A stretch of DNA of 64,000 bases from Niebla homalea. Lineage: Eukaryota; Ascomycota; Lecanoromycetes; Lecanorales; Ramalinaceae. Positions 35,099-47,875 of this stretch are shown in pieces (position 1 is the stretch's first letter; each line of letters opens with the position of its first letter). Made by a program: the position numbers and the translations under genes. The stretch lies in contig JAHGAU010000038.1 of the NCBI GenBank assembly GCA_019925105.1, positions 1 to 64,000 on the forward strand, in the 5' to 3' direction. The notes beneath the pieces were generated by a model that saw only the letters and a list, made by a program, of their open reading frames with translations, had not been told where the DNA came from and did not search any database.

Positions 35099-37484
35099 TC
35101 AAGAACGCTTCCTTTTCAGTCCGGCATACAGCTCACCTTTCGTAGGCTCGTCGACGGGCAAGCTCGTAAAAGTACAGTGGCCTACCTTTGGATTATCCAG
35201 CTTCTTCGCTGTTGTCGAGGATGGGTCTTGAGAGTATGACGCCTTAAACAAAGAGCTCTCCTCGCCAGCATTGCTATCCCTCACGGCACCCCACATCACC
35301 GCCTTCTTGCTCGGTTGGTTGTCGCCAGGAGGTGGGTGACATGCAGCACTGATGGCTGCACTGCAGCTGCCGGCGAGTGGAATGCCAACTTCTGGATACC
35401 GTCGGAATCCATTTGCAACGCCGATTACAAGGACCAGAGTCCCCACGATGATGGTTGTCAATATCGCTATGGGAGAGTATCCACATGAAATCACATCCAT
35501 CCCATGGTCCGGATCAGGGGTACCGTCATTTCTGTAATGATTGAGCACGACTAGAAAAATAGACCGGGACACAAGCCAGTGAAGGACGGCGGAGAGAGCC
35601 ATAAGAGGAATGCCGTAGCGGTAAGGTAGTTGAAGGCGATAGGTGGAGCGTTGAGAGCCGCTTCGAGAGGTGACACGTAACGGTTTCCTCTTCTTAAAGT
35701 AGCCGGCCCATTCCTCGACCATGAGCATGCAGGTCCATACGCCGTTATAAGCAAAGTATAGGAAGGACAGAATCAGCTGAGGGCAATTCGCGACGAGCAC
35801 ACTCGCAGTGATGCCACTAATGCTCCACTCTATCGTTGCATCTGTGCTGATGGCGCCGAAACCAATCGAGAATGGCGAAATGCCATTGGCTTCGATGGTG
35901 GTGACTCCTAACTTCAGCAAACTTGCAGATGCGATGAGAGCAATGATGATGAGACCAGACATCGAAAGCCATCGCGCAATGCTGGCAGATCTGAGTCGCC
36001 TGTGTCCCTGTGGGAGGTACTGCAAGGGGAGAAAGCTATCACTTGACGCTTTACTTGACGCTTTCTGAAACTCTGTCTTCGGAAAAAGGCATTTACCCGT
36101 TGTTGTAGGATCTAGAGAATGTCGGTTAGTCACCATTGAAGATCATGGGTCACGGATCGTGACACCGGACGGTAACGGGTTCCTCGAGCCAGCCCAAAAA
36201 GCCGAGTATGAAAAGCATTTGCAGGAACGCAGGTACTTCACTGACCTGGATGCTCTAGAAAAGATGCGATTGCATCTCCCAACGTGACCAAGAGACGAGG
36301 ATCCAATCTCCAGACTACGTAGCTCATACAGATGATCTTGACGAGGTTGCATGCAATAACACCTATCATCAATCCTACACTGAAACGGATCCTGCAATGT
36401 TGGATCGCTTTCGACGCCATGCAATAAGAGACTGTAGCTATTTGATCGCCTTCATCAAACGTTATAGAGTCTCCTTGACAGCGGATATCAGTAGTGCATA
36501 TCATTTTGTGGTCGATACCTGAAGTTTCTATCGACAGCACAGAATTGTTCTGGCTACCCACCGTCGTAAATGCTATGGCATCACCCCATTCCGATATTAA
36601 GGCCGTGCTTCCATACGCTTTTTGGCAGTCCTTGACGTCCAGCTTTGAAGCTTTTTTTGAGACTTTGAGTTGCTGTAAGCGTATAGCAGAGTCGTCAGAC
36701 CATGGTGGGCCGCCCAAAAATTGACTGACGTTGTAAGGCGCACCGGCGAGGAAATCATTCGTAACAAAATAGATTCTAGGCTCGGATAGTGAAGTGCTTG
36801 AGAATACCACACTGTTGTACATGAGGTGCAACGGCACAGAGGAAAGAACCAAGCAGCACCACAAGATCTTTCTGAGCCACGAGATCCTGAGCAGATGTCT
36901 CAAAGTCAGCAATCAGCGCATCATCAGGTAGGACATGGTCCCAGGTGATGCGCTCAAACATCACATACCGGCGGATATTCCTCAAGCTAGGTACTCCGAT
37001 ATCCATCCAGACGTTCTCAGAATGGGCTTCGTCAATATCCTTGCGTGTCGGAGCGGAAAGACACTGCATGCTGTAATTACTAGCACCCAAGAGAAGTGTG
37101 CTTAAGACATTGATCAAGAGATGAAGCCACAGGTCTAGACGCTTGACTCCGCCGCAGTCCCCGTCGTACAGAGTCGCAAAATCACCGGCAACTTCGTGCT
37201 TAGCGCCTGCCACTATACACAATAAAACGTTGATGAGTAGGACAACTGTGGCGGTGATGGTGCAACAAAGCACTCCGAAATGATGTCCGTCTCGCCACGA
37301 CTGTTTGGGGCCCTCCAGTGTGCGGTGTTTTGCCCTTCTAACATCTCTCTCAGGGAGAAGTATATACTCATCGGAAGACCTAATTCCACGGAAGGTGCTT
37401 CGGTGCAGGGAACTATCATGGATCGTGACTTTATTGACGGTGAGGCATTGTCGGAATTACCCACCTGGAGAGTAGATTCACCAT
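35099..37484 (-). CDS. DUF6536 multi-pass membrane protein
   Basis: Four exons (37465-37484, 36969-37337, 36246-36886, 35099-36111) with introns of 127, 82 and 134 nt close exactly at 680 residues; exon 1 encodes only MVNLLS plus two bases. Family marks follow the fungal DUF6536 pattern: a first helix (TITATVVLLINVLLCIVAG), LYDGDCGGVKRLDLWLHLLI, LGASNYSMQCLSAPTR, DIGVPSLRNIRRISWLRKIL, then SSVPLHLMYNSVVFSS. Further helices follow, with WLVSRSIFLVVL and GFRRYPEVGIPLAGSCSAAI near the end. Cellular role of the family is unknown. The gene looks intact. Confidence 0.88.
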
Positions 37485-38648
37485 CGTGTAAGTACTGACA
37501 ATGGACGAAAGGCGACCACTTTACCATCAGCCAGCTATACTCCGCTCAAAGACTCTCTTCGGTCGCTGGAAGATCTATCCTCGTCCCATTCACGGTCTGG
37601 GAGTAATACTATCTTCTTCGAAAGAAGGCAAGATACAGAGGCTGGATATTTGAAAATGGTTCTAATCGGCGCGCTACCTCACTCGTACGAGTGCCGAGGG
37701 GGGTAGATTATTTGGAATTGGGTCTCCACCGTTGGGTTACATTATGCAGTCAGGGGATCTCTCACCAATCAGGTTTCACGACATGACGCTAGGGTGGCAG
37801 ATCCTTCAGCCTTGTAGACAATTTCCAGGGTGGCTCGGATGGATTGAGCAACATGACTGGAGCATTCAAGACTGTTGCCGAGAAGAATACGCAACGATTT
37901 CCCGTTTGGGGGAAATTCCGCGAGTGTAGAGGCGCAAGACGTTTGACGTGATACGGAGGCATGAGTGATCCTGCACCGTGCTCCGGGCTCACAGCACTTG
38001 GATTTTGTACTCAATGAGAATTTGTCATCAAGTATCTCGAGGTGGGTTTGGGCTCAGCTCTTCCAAAGAATAAGATCCACACAGCTAACTCCCTGCTTTT
38101 GCTTGCTTGTGTTTTCGCCTGGCTTTGATGAACCAAAGTCCGTTCCTATACCAAACTACCAGACTGCTACTCACAACGTGCCTCTTCTTCAGGAGTCACA
38201 TGTAGCTGGATGTGCCATGATGCTTTGGTGCTTGCCAATTGTGTCCCTGATGAGAATGACTTCTTCTTCTTCGTCTGCATTGCAGCCTCGTCCTCCATCC
38301 GCTCAGTGATTCGGTGCATCTCTCCCATCCTTCAAACCGCCTGTGTACCAATTATTTCTGTTAGGTGTCTTGTCAGAGCTCTGTCTTGGCCGCTATGCTT
38401 CTTAGGGTCTTGCTGGACACTCGTTGCGTTGCCATTATCAGGATCACGTCACGTTACCCCACCGGTTCGAGGTTTCGCTTCCAGATCTTCTTTCTGATCC
38501 CACTAATATAGGTATCCTTCTCTTGCTGTTGTTTTTACATAGGCCGCTCCACAGCTCGTTCAGACACGTTGCAGAACATCTCCTGGCTAGTCTAGGCTAG
38601 CCAGCCATCTGATCTAGTGTAGTTGCAGTCATCAAATGCACCCACGCA
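37485..38648. other. Intergenic, nothing recognised
   Basis: Short, low-complexity Ser/Cys-rich ORFs only. Confidence 0.4.
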
Positions 38649-38891
38649 GTGCATCAGACTCTCGAGCAGATGAAGATGCACCATTCCGACTCTGCGAGGC
38701 ACTCGAGGTCGTCCCTGAGAAGGATCGAGAGGGGAGCCCGCTGCGACTGTTTCGCGGGCCATCATCGCGAGATCGGCGCCATTATTCAAGTCGCAAAGGT
38801 CGGATGCGATGTACTTGCTGCTACGAATAGCGACGCTGTCTTCCGCGATAGCGCGTGGATTCAGACGGTCGTTGGATGGTTGAAGCAATGA
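38649..38891 (+). pseudogene. Possible C-terminal gene fragment next to the retrotransposon
   Basis: An 80-codon frame ends in CDVLAATNSDAVFRDSAW and VVGWLKQ, then stops 22 bp before the Copia target duplication. It reads like the end of a larger fungal protein (a CDCF..H segment precedes it), but no upstream exon was found, and the opposite strand is also open. Weakly supported. Confidence 0.25.
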
Positions 38892-38917
38892 AGAAGGCGG
38901 CTTGGGCGGCAGCCTAG

Positions 38918-39186
38918 TGATGCACGGGGGTATTCCGCGGTTGTCTTGGCAGCATCTGCATTGAGGACCCTGTCGCATAAAGGCCTACTAAACGGCCTTT
39001 TGTTAACGGTATTACAGGTGCATCGGTGCATAAGGTACGGTGAGTATACGGTCATTAAACGGCTTATAGGATGGACATAAATACGGTTATTATTACGGTA
39101 TAATTAAATAAATATAATAATAAACTTAATATAAATAATTCAGCTTACTTACCTTTACCCTATATTTATTTACGTATATTATATTA
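38918..39186 (+). repeat. Left (5') LTR of the Copia element
   Basis: 269 bp. Its outer (left) half is nearly free of RIP changes and its inner half is heavily C-to-T/G-to-A mutated relative to the right LTR. Confidence 0.92.
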
Positions 39187-40128
39187 GGTTTTAAGTCCGG
39201 TTAATAAGATAATTAATTATAATATATTATTTAAATAATAATCTTATTTAAATAATATTTATAATATTTATATAATTACTTAAAACCGTAAAATAATTAT
39301 AATTTTAACTTCCGATACCTTAATAAATAATTATAATTATAAAGATACCGAAAAAGGTAACTTAACGTAATAATACCTACTTTATTAAGTATAATATATA
39401 TTTTATACTTCCGGTAATAATAATATTTAAGATAAGAAAAATAACGCCATTATCGCTTAAAGTATTTACCGTAAAAACCATTAAATTACCCTTAAATAAA
39501 TTTAAGGAATCCTTTATAAAGCCGGCTTAATATAAGTTTTTTAAGTTTAATAATAATAATTTCCGTAAATAAAGTTAAGCTATGAAAAGTTTATAAGAAA
39601 TTATTTATTATAAGGTAATATAGATAACTTAACCTTATATACTTAAGTTTTATTTTAAGTTAAAATTTAAATTATACACGTTAAGTTTATTACCGTTATA
39701 TTTATAAATAACGTAATAATAACCTGGAGATTATATATTTTAATAAGTAAAAGCGTTATACCGTTTTAAATCTATTGAACTTAAAGTAAGATCCATTTTA
39801 TAAAAAGTAAAAAAAATTAATCTTTTTATTAATAAAGATCCTTATTATAAAAGCTTAAAAGGATAACGGCGTAAATAAGCTCGCCGTATTTATAAAGAAA
39901 GTAAATAAATAGGTAAATTAAATTAATAAAGCCGTTATACTGAATAATATTTATTTAAACCTCGCAATTATAAACTTATTTCGAGAAATACATAAGTTTA
40001 GCCTTATTATATACCGGCTTAAGAACGATAAGGATATCTTTAGTAGTAAGAGGGTTATTCAGAGACTTAAGGTAATTAAGACCAATACGGCTGAAAGACA
40101 GACCACCAAATCCCGCCGCTCAGTGAAA

Positions 40129-40170
40129 TGCTACAATTGCCAGAAAATGGGTTATATAGCTAAGGACTAC
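40129..40170 (+). other. Copia gag zinc knuckle remnant
   Basis: The reading CYNCQKMGYIAKDY matches the retroviral-type CX2CX4HX4C knuckle with the His and final Cys both replaced by Tyr, each explainable by a single C-to-T or G-to-A transition (RIP type). Confidence 0.8.
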
Positions 40171-40605
40171 AACGAAGAAAGCGTAAAAGCAAGCGGTAAA
40201 GACGGTAAAAAGGCTAGTAAGGATAAAGTTAAGAAAACAGAGAAATTTAAGAAATAAACAGCTTAATTTAAGTTTAAATAAATTAAAGAAACTACAATTC
40301 AAGATAATAAGGAATTTAAAAAATTAAACTTTATTACCGTTAATAAAAAGGAAAATAATATTAAAAAATTAATACTTATATTTATTAATAATAACGAGGA
40401 TTTTATTATTTTTTTAATAAAAAACGGAACGGTTTTAATAAACCTTTAAAAAACTATTAAAGCAATAAGGATCTATATAATTTAATTTTATATAAACTTA
40501 ATAATAATACCGCTATAATAAATTTAAGTAATTTTAATTTTTATAACGGTAACGATAAAGTAAGAAATATTATTATAATAAACGGTATAAGTAATAAAGA
40601 GAACT

Positions 40606-42201
40606 TGTCACGGTATGGACCTTGGGAGGATTCCTTGGCACGGATCGGGCCTACCTTGTTCCGGTGTTTGGCGCGTATATTTATATTTCCCACCTTTATA
40701 GCTGGATAGCCATTAATTATATATATTATACTTACTCACTTTATGTATACCGCATTTCTCGTAACAAATGGTAGTAATAGTTAGTGTCTAGCTGTTACTA
40801 CAGATCGAGTATAACCTTTACTGCCTTGAGTCAAGGTGGCTACGTTATAGCTTATCCACCTAATCTTTTATTATTAATAAAGCGGATCCTTTCAGTAAGA
40901 TACCTATTAAACCGACAATGCCTTTATTAAAAGCCTTATTAATAAGCTTTACTTTAGCCTTATCCTCGTTATTAATATACGCATCAGCTCTTAAATCGAC
41001 TGGATCCCCTTTAATAGTTTAAACCTCACTTGCAAGATCCAGAACTTTATCCACTTTATTTATTCTAAAAGTAAACTTATTACGAGTTACCTGCTTCTTA
41101 CCCAAATCCTACCTTATTATCTACGATCTCTATATGAGATTTGAATTTCTTAAATCTCTTACTTCATTAAAATCAATACCCTCCTCCAAAGTATCACTAT
41201 TAAAGGTGCTACCACTTATAATACTTAAAGACCTCCTTAATAAATTTATACCCAAATTGAGTGCACCACCCTTAAATCCATCTTTATTAGTTAAATCGCC
41301 TTTACCTTAAAAGTCACCTTTAACGTAAATTGCTCCCGCAGCATTAAAGAAAGAGCCCTTAGTTAAAATACGTTTAATTATAGTAGATTAAAAGGGAAGA
41401 GATGTTATAAAAGCTGGGATAACAAGTCTCGATAATAAGTTATCGGACGTTTATAAACGCTAATACACCTTTAAATACTGGCCTTATAATAACTTATTAC
41501 CACTTGCTTTTATAAAGACCGGCTAAAAGCATATACCCTATCGTTATAGTTTGGATAAGCTTACTTATAATAAGTATAAAGCGAGCTATAATAATTAAAA
41601 CTATAATAATAAGCCGGAGAATATCTATGCCTTACATAAGCGTACTTACTTATCTTATAAATACGGCGTTGATCTATATTGGTATTAACCTTAAAATACG
41701 ACTCGGTAATACCACGTAGCTACCAAGTAAGATACGACCACGGGAATACTTCGGAAATCACGTTTTTAAGCTATTTAGCTTAATCGCAATCCTTAAATTT
41801 ACGACTATTTCCCGGGTAGATTATGACAATTGCTCGGCTTATACGGTTTTTCCTTTTTTTTTTAATATGCGGTTCTACCGGCCTTTATTTCTTAACAACT
41901 ACCTAACCAAATAACGTTATCTATATACTCGGAGCTTCCCCTTGGTTACCTCTATTACCGAGGCTATCAAAATTTATGGTATTTTATGGTGAATATAATA
42001 CGACGTGGATGTCGCTTTTTCTCTTTTTTTATAGGCATATTGTCACGGTATGGACCTTGGGAGGATTCCTTGGCACGGATCGGGCCTACCTTGTTCCGGT
42101 GCTTGGCGCGTACACTCATATTTCCCACCTTCATAGTTGGATAGCCATTAATCATACATATTACACCCACTCACTTTATGCATACCGCATTTCTCGTGAC
42201 A
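40606..42201. mobile_element. Small LTR element 1, nested in Copia
   Basis: 161-bp direct repeats (40606-40766 and 42041-42201) begin TGTCACG and end CGTGACA (CGTAACA in the left copy). The whole 1,596-bp unit is flanked by GAACT at 40601-40605 and 42202-42206. The repeats differ only by transitions, nearly all RIP-type bases in the left copy. A candidate primer-binding site (TGGTAGTAATAG) follows the left LTR on the plus strand. Remnant coding (KVDKVLDL, then PVDLRADAYINNEDKAKV) is on the minus strand. No integrase or RT is visible, so it is non-autonomous; orientation is left open because the signals conflict. Confidence 0.85.
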
Positions 42202-43378
42202 GAACTATTTATTTAAGAATAATCTATATAATTAAATTATAAAACGAAAACGGAAAAATTACGATTTTTTCTAAATTAATAAAAACCCGGACCCCGTAAA
42301 ATTCGTAAATACCGGTAATAATAATTACGCTTTAATAGTAATAAGGGGTAATTCCCTTAATAAAATAAGCCAAAATATACCGTCCGAGGATAAAGAAATA
42401 CCTTAAATAATAAATTCTGATATTACGAAATATATATATATAAAAAGAAATACATTTTAAAGTTTTAAGGAAAAAACCATAAAGGTAATAATAAAGGGCA
42501 AAAGCTCCTTAAACTTATTTAAATATAATAACGTAATAATCGAAATAAACGGTTAAAACCGTATTATTTAAAACGTATTATAAATTTTTCATTCAAGATT
42601 TAACCTTTTATCTATTTTAGCCTTAAAGGATAAAGGTATAAGTATTATTTTTAACGGATATAAAATAAAGATTATATAAGGAGATCGATTTATTACGATA
42701 AAATATTAATATAAAAAGCTTTATTTATTTATATATATCCGGAAAAATATTACGTTAATAAATAATAAAAAAGACTTAAATCCCGTACTTTATAAATTAT
42801 AAAATAAAAAAAATAAGAAAAACAGTAAAGTTAAATATAATAATAATAAGATTATTTAAAAACGTAAGAAAAGTAATAATAAGCTTTTTATAACTCTTTA
42901 TAACCGTTTAAGCTATTTAGGTATAATTAGGTTATATATTATATATGAAATAATATTAAGGATATTAAAAGTATTAACTTTAAAGGACTTTTTTTATAAT
43001 ATATATAAAAATAATAAACTTATAAAAAGTATATATAAATACCGCTATATAAAAGAGATAAAACTTAAACTTTACTTCTTCTGCGACTTTTAAGGCCCTT
43101 ATAGTATTAAGGTATTAATACTTAAAATAATACCTTTTAAGTATTATTTATCCGTTATTAATAAAATTACGGGATAATTAAGTTTTATTCTATTAATAAT
43201 AAAAGTTAAAATAATTAATTAAGTTTTATTTATTATTAATATACTTAATTATAAGGAAGATAATATTACCGTTAAATACGTCCGTATTAATAATATAAAG
43301 GAATTTTAAGCTTTTAAAGCGGTCGTAAAAGAATATAATATTATTATAAAATATATTACATATTATATATTTAAATAA

Positions 43379-43402
43379 AACGGCGTAACCGAACGGTTTA
43401 AC
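43379..43402 (+). other. Copia integrase motif remnant
   Basis: Reads NGVTERFN, the conserved segment near the end of the Copia integrase core (usual form NGVAER.N). Neighbouring codons include RIP-created stops. Confidence 0.75.
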
Positions 43403-45004
43403 TAAATAATTATAATTATAATTTAATATATAATATATTATATTAAGTTATTAAATAACTTTTAAGTTTTTATAATTATATATATTAATTAATTAAAATA
43501 AAAGTTTTTATTAATAAAAAGAATAAATCCGTTTAAGAAATAAATAAAAATAAAACATTTTATTAAAAATAAAAAGACGTTTAAAATATTATATAAAATA
43601 AATATACTTAAGGAAATAAAACGATTAAAATTAAATAAAATCGTTATTAATGGTATTTACTTAAGAATTATATTAAGTTTATAATTATACGTTTATATAT
43701 TTTATAAGAGAAATATAAAGGTTATTATAAATTTAAAGGTCTTTATTAAGAAAATAATAATATATTGATTATTATAGCTTATTATTAAAGATATATTACC
43801 GGTTTTAAAGCCGATAACCCCTACCGATAATAATATAACTTATTATAAAGGTGAATACGTATTAAACGGATTGAAAAAATCTAATAAAAATAAGTTTATA
43901 TTAGCTTATACTTACCTGATTCCTTAAGATAAAGAAAATTATAATATGGATTTTATAAATCCCGACCTCCTTTAAATTAACAATAAAGTCTTTAATTAAA
44001 TAAAACAAAATAAGAAAAATATATTACTAAAAATCTATAAGGTAATAAACGGAACGTTTACTTAAAAAGAGAATTGAAGAAAGCCTATTAAAAACTTTAA
44101 AAATATTAAAAATCTTATAAATCGCGGAAATCGTAAAAATTATAATAATAATAAGGCTTTTAACTTATTTTTACCAGAAAGAATTAACGTTTTTATCCTA
44201 TTTAAGGATACTTATAATTTTATCCCGGCTTATTAATAAACGGGTAAGAATTTACTATTACCGGAATATACTTTAAAAAATAAAATAAATATAAATAACG
44301 ACGTTAATGATAAACTTAAAATTAAACGCTTTTATTAAGGCCGTTATTATTACGATCCTTATGTATTTAATATTAGTTTTGGTAATACCGTTTTTATTAT
44401 TATGGTTTATATTAATTTACTTATTTATTAATAAGCTATAAATTCCCGGACCGATTTAAATAAATTAAAACTATTAATAAAGAGATTATAAGCTTATTAT
44501 TAAATAATACTTAAAAGTTTATAAATAAACCGAAGGATTATAAACTTATTAACTTTAAGTGGGTATTTAAGAAAAACTCTTTACTTTAGGTTTTATTAAT
44601 AAATAAAAAATAAAACTTATTATAAAAGGTTTTACTTAAAAATAAAATATTAATTATAAAGAAACCTTTTTATTTATTTTAAGGTATAAGTCGCTCCGTT
44701 TATTTTTAATACTTACGGTTATTTATAGACTTTAACTATAACTCTTAAACGTCGTTACCGTATACTTACATATAAATTAAATAAAAAGATTTATATAAAT
44801 ATCTTTAAAAGTATTCCGATAACTTAATAAAATACCAATAAATATCTCTGTTTACTTAAAGGTTTTTATAGGCTTAAATAATTAAAAAAGATTTAAGTTA
44901 AGAAACTTTAATTACGGCTTTACAAATTCGGTTTTATCTTTATTTAAGTTAATCTATACGTTTTTATTAAGAAGTTTAATTAAAAAACATATTTAATAAC
45001 CTTT

Positions 45005-45016
45005 TATATTAATAAT
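45005..45016 (+). other. Copia RT active-site remnant
   Basis: Reads Y-I-N-N where Copia reverse transcriptases have Y-V-D-D. Both Asp-to-Asn changes are single G-to-A transitions, so catalysis is abolished. Confidence 0.75.
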
Positions 45017-45856
45017 ATTATTATTATTATTAAAAGCTTAAAAATTTGTAAATAAATAAAAAATTATTTAATTTTAATATTTAAGCTTATTAAAAAAGGT
45101 TTATTAAAAATAATCCTTAAGATATAAGTCTCTTAAAATAACGATATTATAATTATAAATTAAATAAGTTATATTATAAACGTCCTTAAAAAATATTATA
45201 TAATAAATAATAATAATATTAATACCTTAATAAATAAATATAAAAGTATATAAATAACTTAACTTAATAAGTAATAGATAAATTAATATGCTTATTAATA
45301 ATTTCTTAATAAGCTTATATTCCTTTAAATTATTATCCGTCCGGATTTAGTTTTTTCAATTTCAAAATTAAGTTAATTTTATAATAATCCCGTTATTTAA
45401 TATTAAAATAACTTAATATGAGTACTTAATTACTTAAAGAGTATATTAAATTTAAATTTATACTTTTAACGTAATAACGGATTACTTAAATACTTTATAA
45501 ATATTACGTTTATTAACGATAAAAATAATAAAAGGTTATTATATAACTTTATAATATTAAATACCGGTATAATATATATATAATATACCTGAAAATAACG
45601 TACCGTTATTACTTTTATAATAAAGGTTAAGTATATAACTTTTTCTGAAAAGTATAAGGTAAGTATTTAATCTATAAAATAAATCGATAAGTCCGGATTC
45701 TCTAAAAGTTCCGGGCTTATTATTTTATTTAATAATAATAACGGTAATATTTTTCTTATTAAGAACCCGGAAAATTACATACGGATTAAATATATTAACG
45801 TTTAATATTATTTTATTCGGGAAAAAATATAAAAAAGCTTTATTTTAATAAAGTAT

Positions 45857-47206
45857 TATCAAGTACTGAGAGTATTGAGGTAAAATGTGGGTGTAATATG
45901 TATGATAAGTATTTACCTAGTTATGAAGGTACGTGATATAAGTGTACGTACCAAGTTACTATACCCTTTTAATACTAGTGCCCGATAAGCTCTTAATATA
46001 CGTATATTATATATAATAAATATACTATAAAAAGAAAGACCGTAACGCCTTTATTATAACGGTAAAATAGAAGTCTTTATTGTTAAAAGTGGCTCCGGGG
46101 CTAAAAAATAAATATATTTAGCGCCGAGCATATTAAAGAACTAAAAAGAATAAGTGATAATAACGTATTAACGCCGTATTAGAATTATATAGTGAAAATA
46201 TTGAAAAGGTGTAACCCGAGTAATTATCGTAATCTCACCCGGGAAATCGTTATGGATTTAAGTATTTTACGAGAGCTAAATCGCTTAAATCCGTAATCTC
46301 CGTGGATTAACCGAGTCGGGTCTTACTTAGCCAGCCGTACGGAGGGGGTAATTCTCATAAGTATAATAAGGCTTTAACTATTATTTAGCCGATTTATGGG
46401 TACCTTTATTGAAGGAATATATATTTAAGCCTTAATCTTTTAAACCTCCCCTATAATATCCGTTATAATACGGAGAACGGTTTTACGGAGCTCGCTATTA
46501 TCTTTAATAATACTTTTATACCTATTTACTATAAATATATATAACTTAATTAAGGGCTCTTTCTGATACGATGGCTTTTATAATAAAATAAATTTACGGT
46601 AAAGGTCTTTAAGTATCATAATGGGAAGGACCCGCGGTAATAACATTTTAACGGAGGGTAATAATTTAATAAGAGATTTAAGAGGTGTAAATCTTATATA
46701 AAGGTCGTATATAATAAGGTAAGGTTTTAATAAGAAGCTTAATAAAGCTATAGATAAGGTAGATAAAGTCTTAGATCTTATAGGTAAGGTTTAAGCTATA
46801 AGTAATCCAGTCAATTTAAGGATTAATATATATATCGATATTAAGGATAATATAATTAAGCTAGCTAAGGCTATTAATATAGATAATAATAAAGGTATAA
46901 TAGTAAGATATTTAATAAAAGACTCCGGTAATAAAGTATTAAATAGATAAGCTATAACGTAATTATTACTGTAAATAATAAGGTGTTAAAGGCTGTATAA
47001 CATCTGTATTAAAGGCTTAGATAACTGAAGCTATTGCTACCATTTATCAGGTACTAAGAGTACTAAGGTAAAATGTGGGTATAATATATATAATAAGTAT
47101 CTACCTAGCTATAAAGGTGCGTAATATAAGTATGCGCGCCAAGCCACTATACCCTTTTGGTGCTAGTGCCCGATAAGCTCTTGGCATGCGCATAATGTAT
47201 ATAATA
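45857..47206. mobile_element. Small LTR element 2, nested in Copia
   Basis: 162-bp direct repeats (45857-46018 and 47045-47206) with RIP-altered ends. The 1,350-bp unit is flanked by AGTAT at 45852-45856 and 47207-47211. A candidate primer-binding site (minus strand TGGTAGCAATAGC) abuts the right LTR at the same offset as in element 1. Coding remnant DKVDKVLDLIGKV..PVNLR on the plus strand is homologous to that of element 1. It interrupts the Copia RNase H region, whose reading resumes as TKD..INIITK just after 47,211. Confidence 0.85.
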
Positions 47207-47358
47207 AGTATATTAATATTAAGGATTAATTTATAAATATTATAATAAAGCTTTTATTAAAATAACCCTTTAAAATAAATCGATTAAAGCTTAAATTATA
47301 TTTAATAAATTAATAACAATATTACCGTTATAAATCTATAATAACTTTAAAGAAGGAG

Positions 47359-47627
47359 TAATATATAAAGGTATTCCGCGGTTATCTTAACAGCATTTAT
47401 ATTAAGGACCCTATCGTATAAAGGTTTATTAAACGGCCTTTTATTAACGGTATTATAGGTATATCGGTATATAAGGTACGGTGAGTATACGGTCATTAAA
47501 CGGCTTATAGGATGGACATAAATACGGTCGTTATCACGGTATAATTAAACAAGCATAGTAGTAGACTCAATACAAATGATTCGGCTTACTCACCCTTACC
47601 CTGCACCCATTTGCGCATATTGCATCA
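47359..47627 (+). repeat. Right (3') LTR of the Copia element
   Basis: 269 bp, same length as the left LTR. Here the inner (left) half is RIP-mutated and the outer half is nearly pristine, the mirror image of the other LTR. Confidence 0.92.
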
Positions 47628-47875
47628 CCTAGGCAGCCTCGGCAGCGTGTTGAGAGGCGACATTCAGCCCTACCACTTTAGTGGCTTGGCGCTCGATATC
47701 TCATTCGTCCTCGGTCTGACCAGGATAATGTCCTCGAATATTATTGAAAATTAATCAACCGTCATTCAAGGTACTCATACGTCCTGAATGGAATACTATT
47801 CTAGCCTTGGTCCTGTATATACTGGCAGTAATCTTCCACGAGCTACATTGACTGTCAACGTGGTGATGATTTTTA

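Larger units (their letters stand above)
38918..47627 (+). mobile_element. Full-length Ty1/Copia LTR retrotransposon, RIP-inactivated
   Basis: Two 269-bp LTRs (38918-39186 and 47359-47627) start TGATGCA and end TGCATCA (RIP forms inside). The element is flanked by CCTAG at 38913-38917 and 47628-47632. A polypurine tract AAAGAAGGAG (47349-47358) abuts the right LTR. Remnants in order: a gag zinc knuckle at 40129-40170, an integrase NGVTERFN-like motif at 43379-43402, an RT KGFT segment near 44,630 and the catalytic box at 45005-45016, and an RNase H KYINV..YYFIRE segment near 45,790. This gag-INT-RT-RH order defines Copia. Many in-frame stops make it dead. Removing the two nested elements leaves about 5.75 kb, normal for Copia. 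Confidence 0.93.

Noticed and set aside
38210..38497. 95-codon ORF with hydrophobic residues
   Set aside because: Low-complexity Ser/Cys/Phe composition with no features or splice context.
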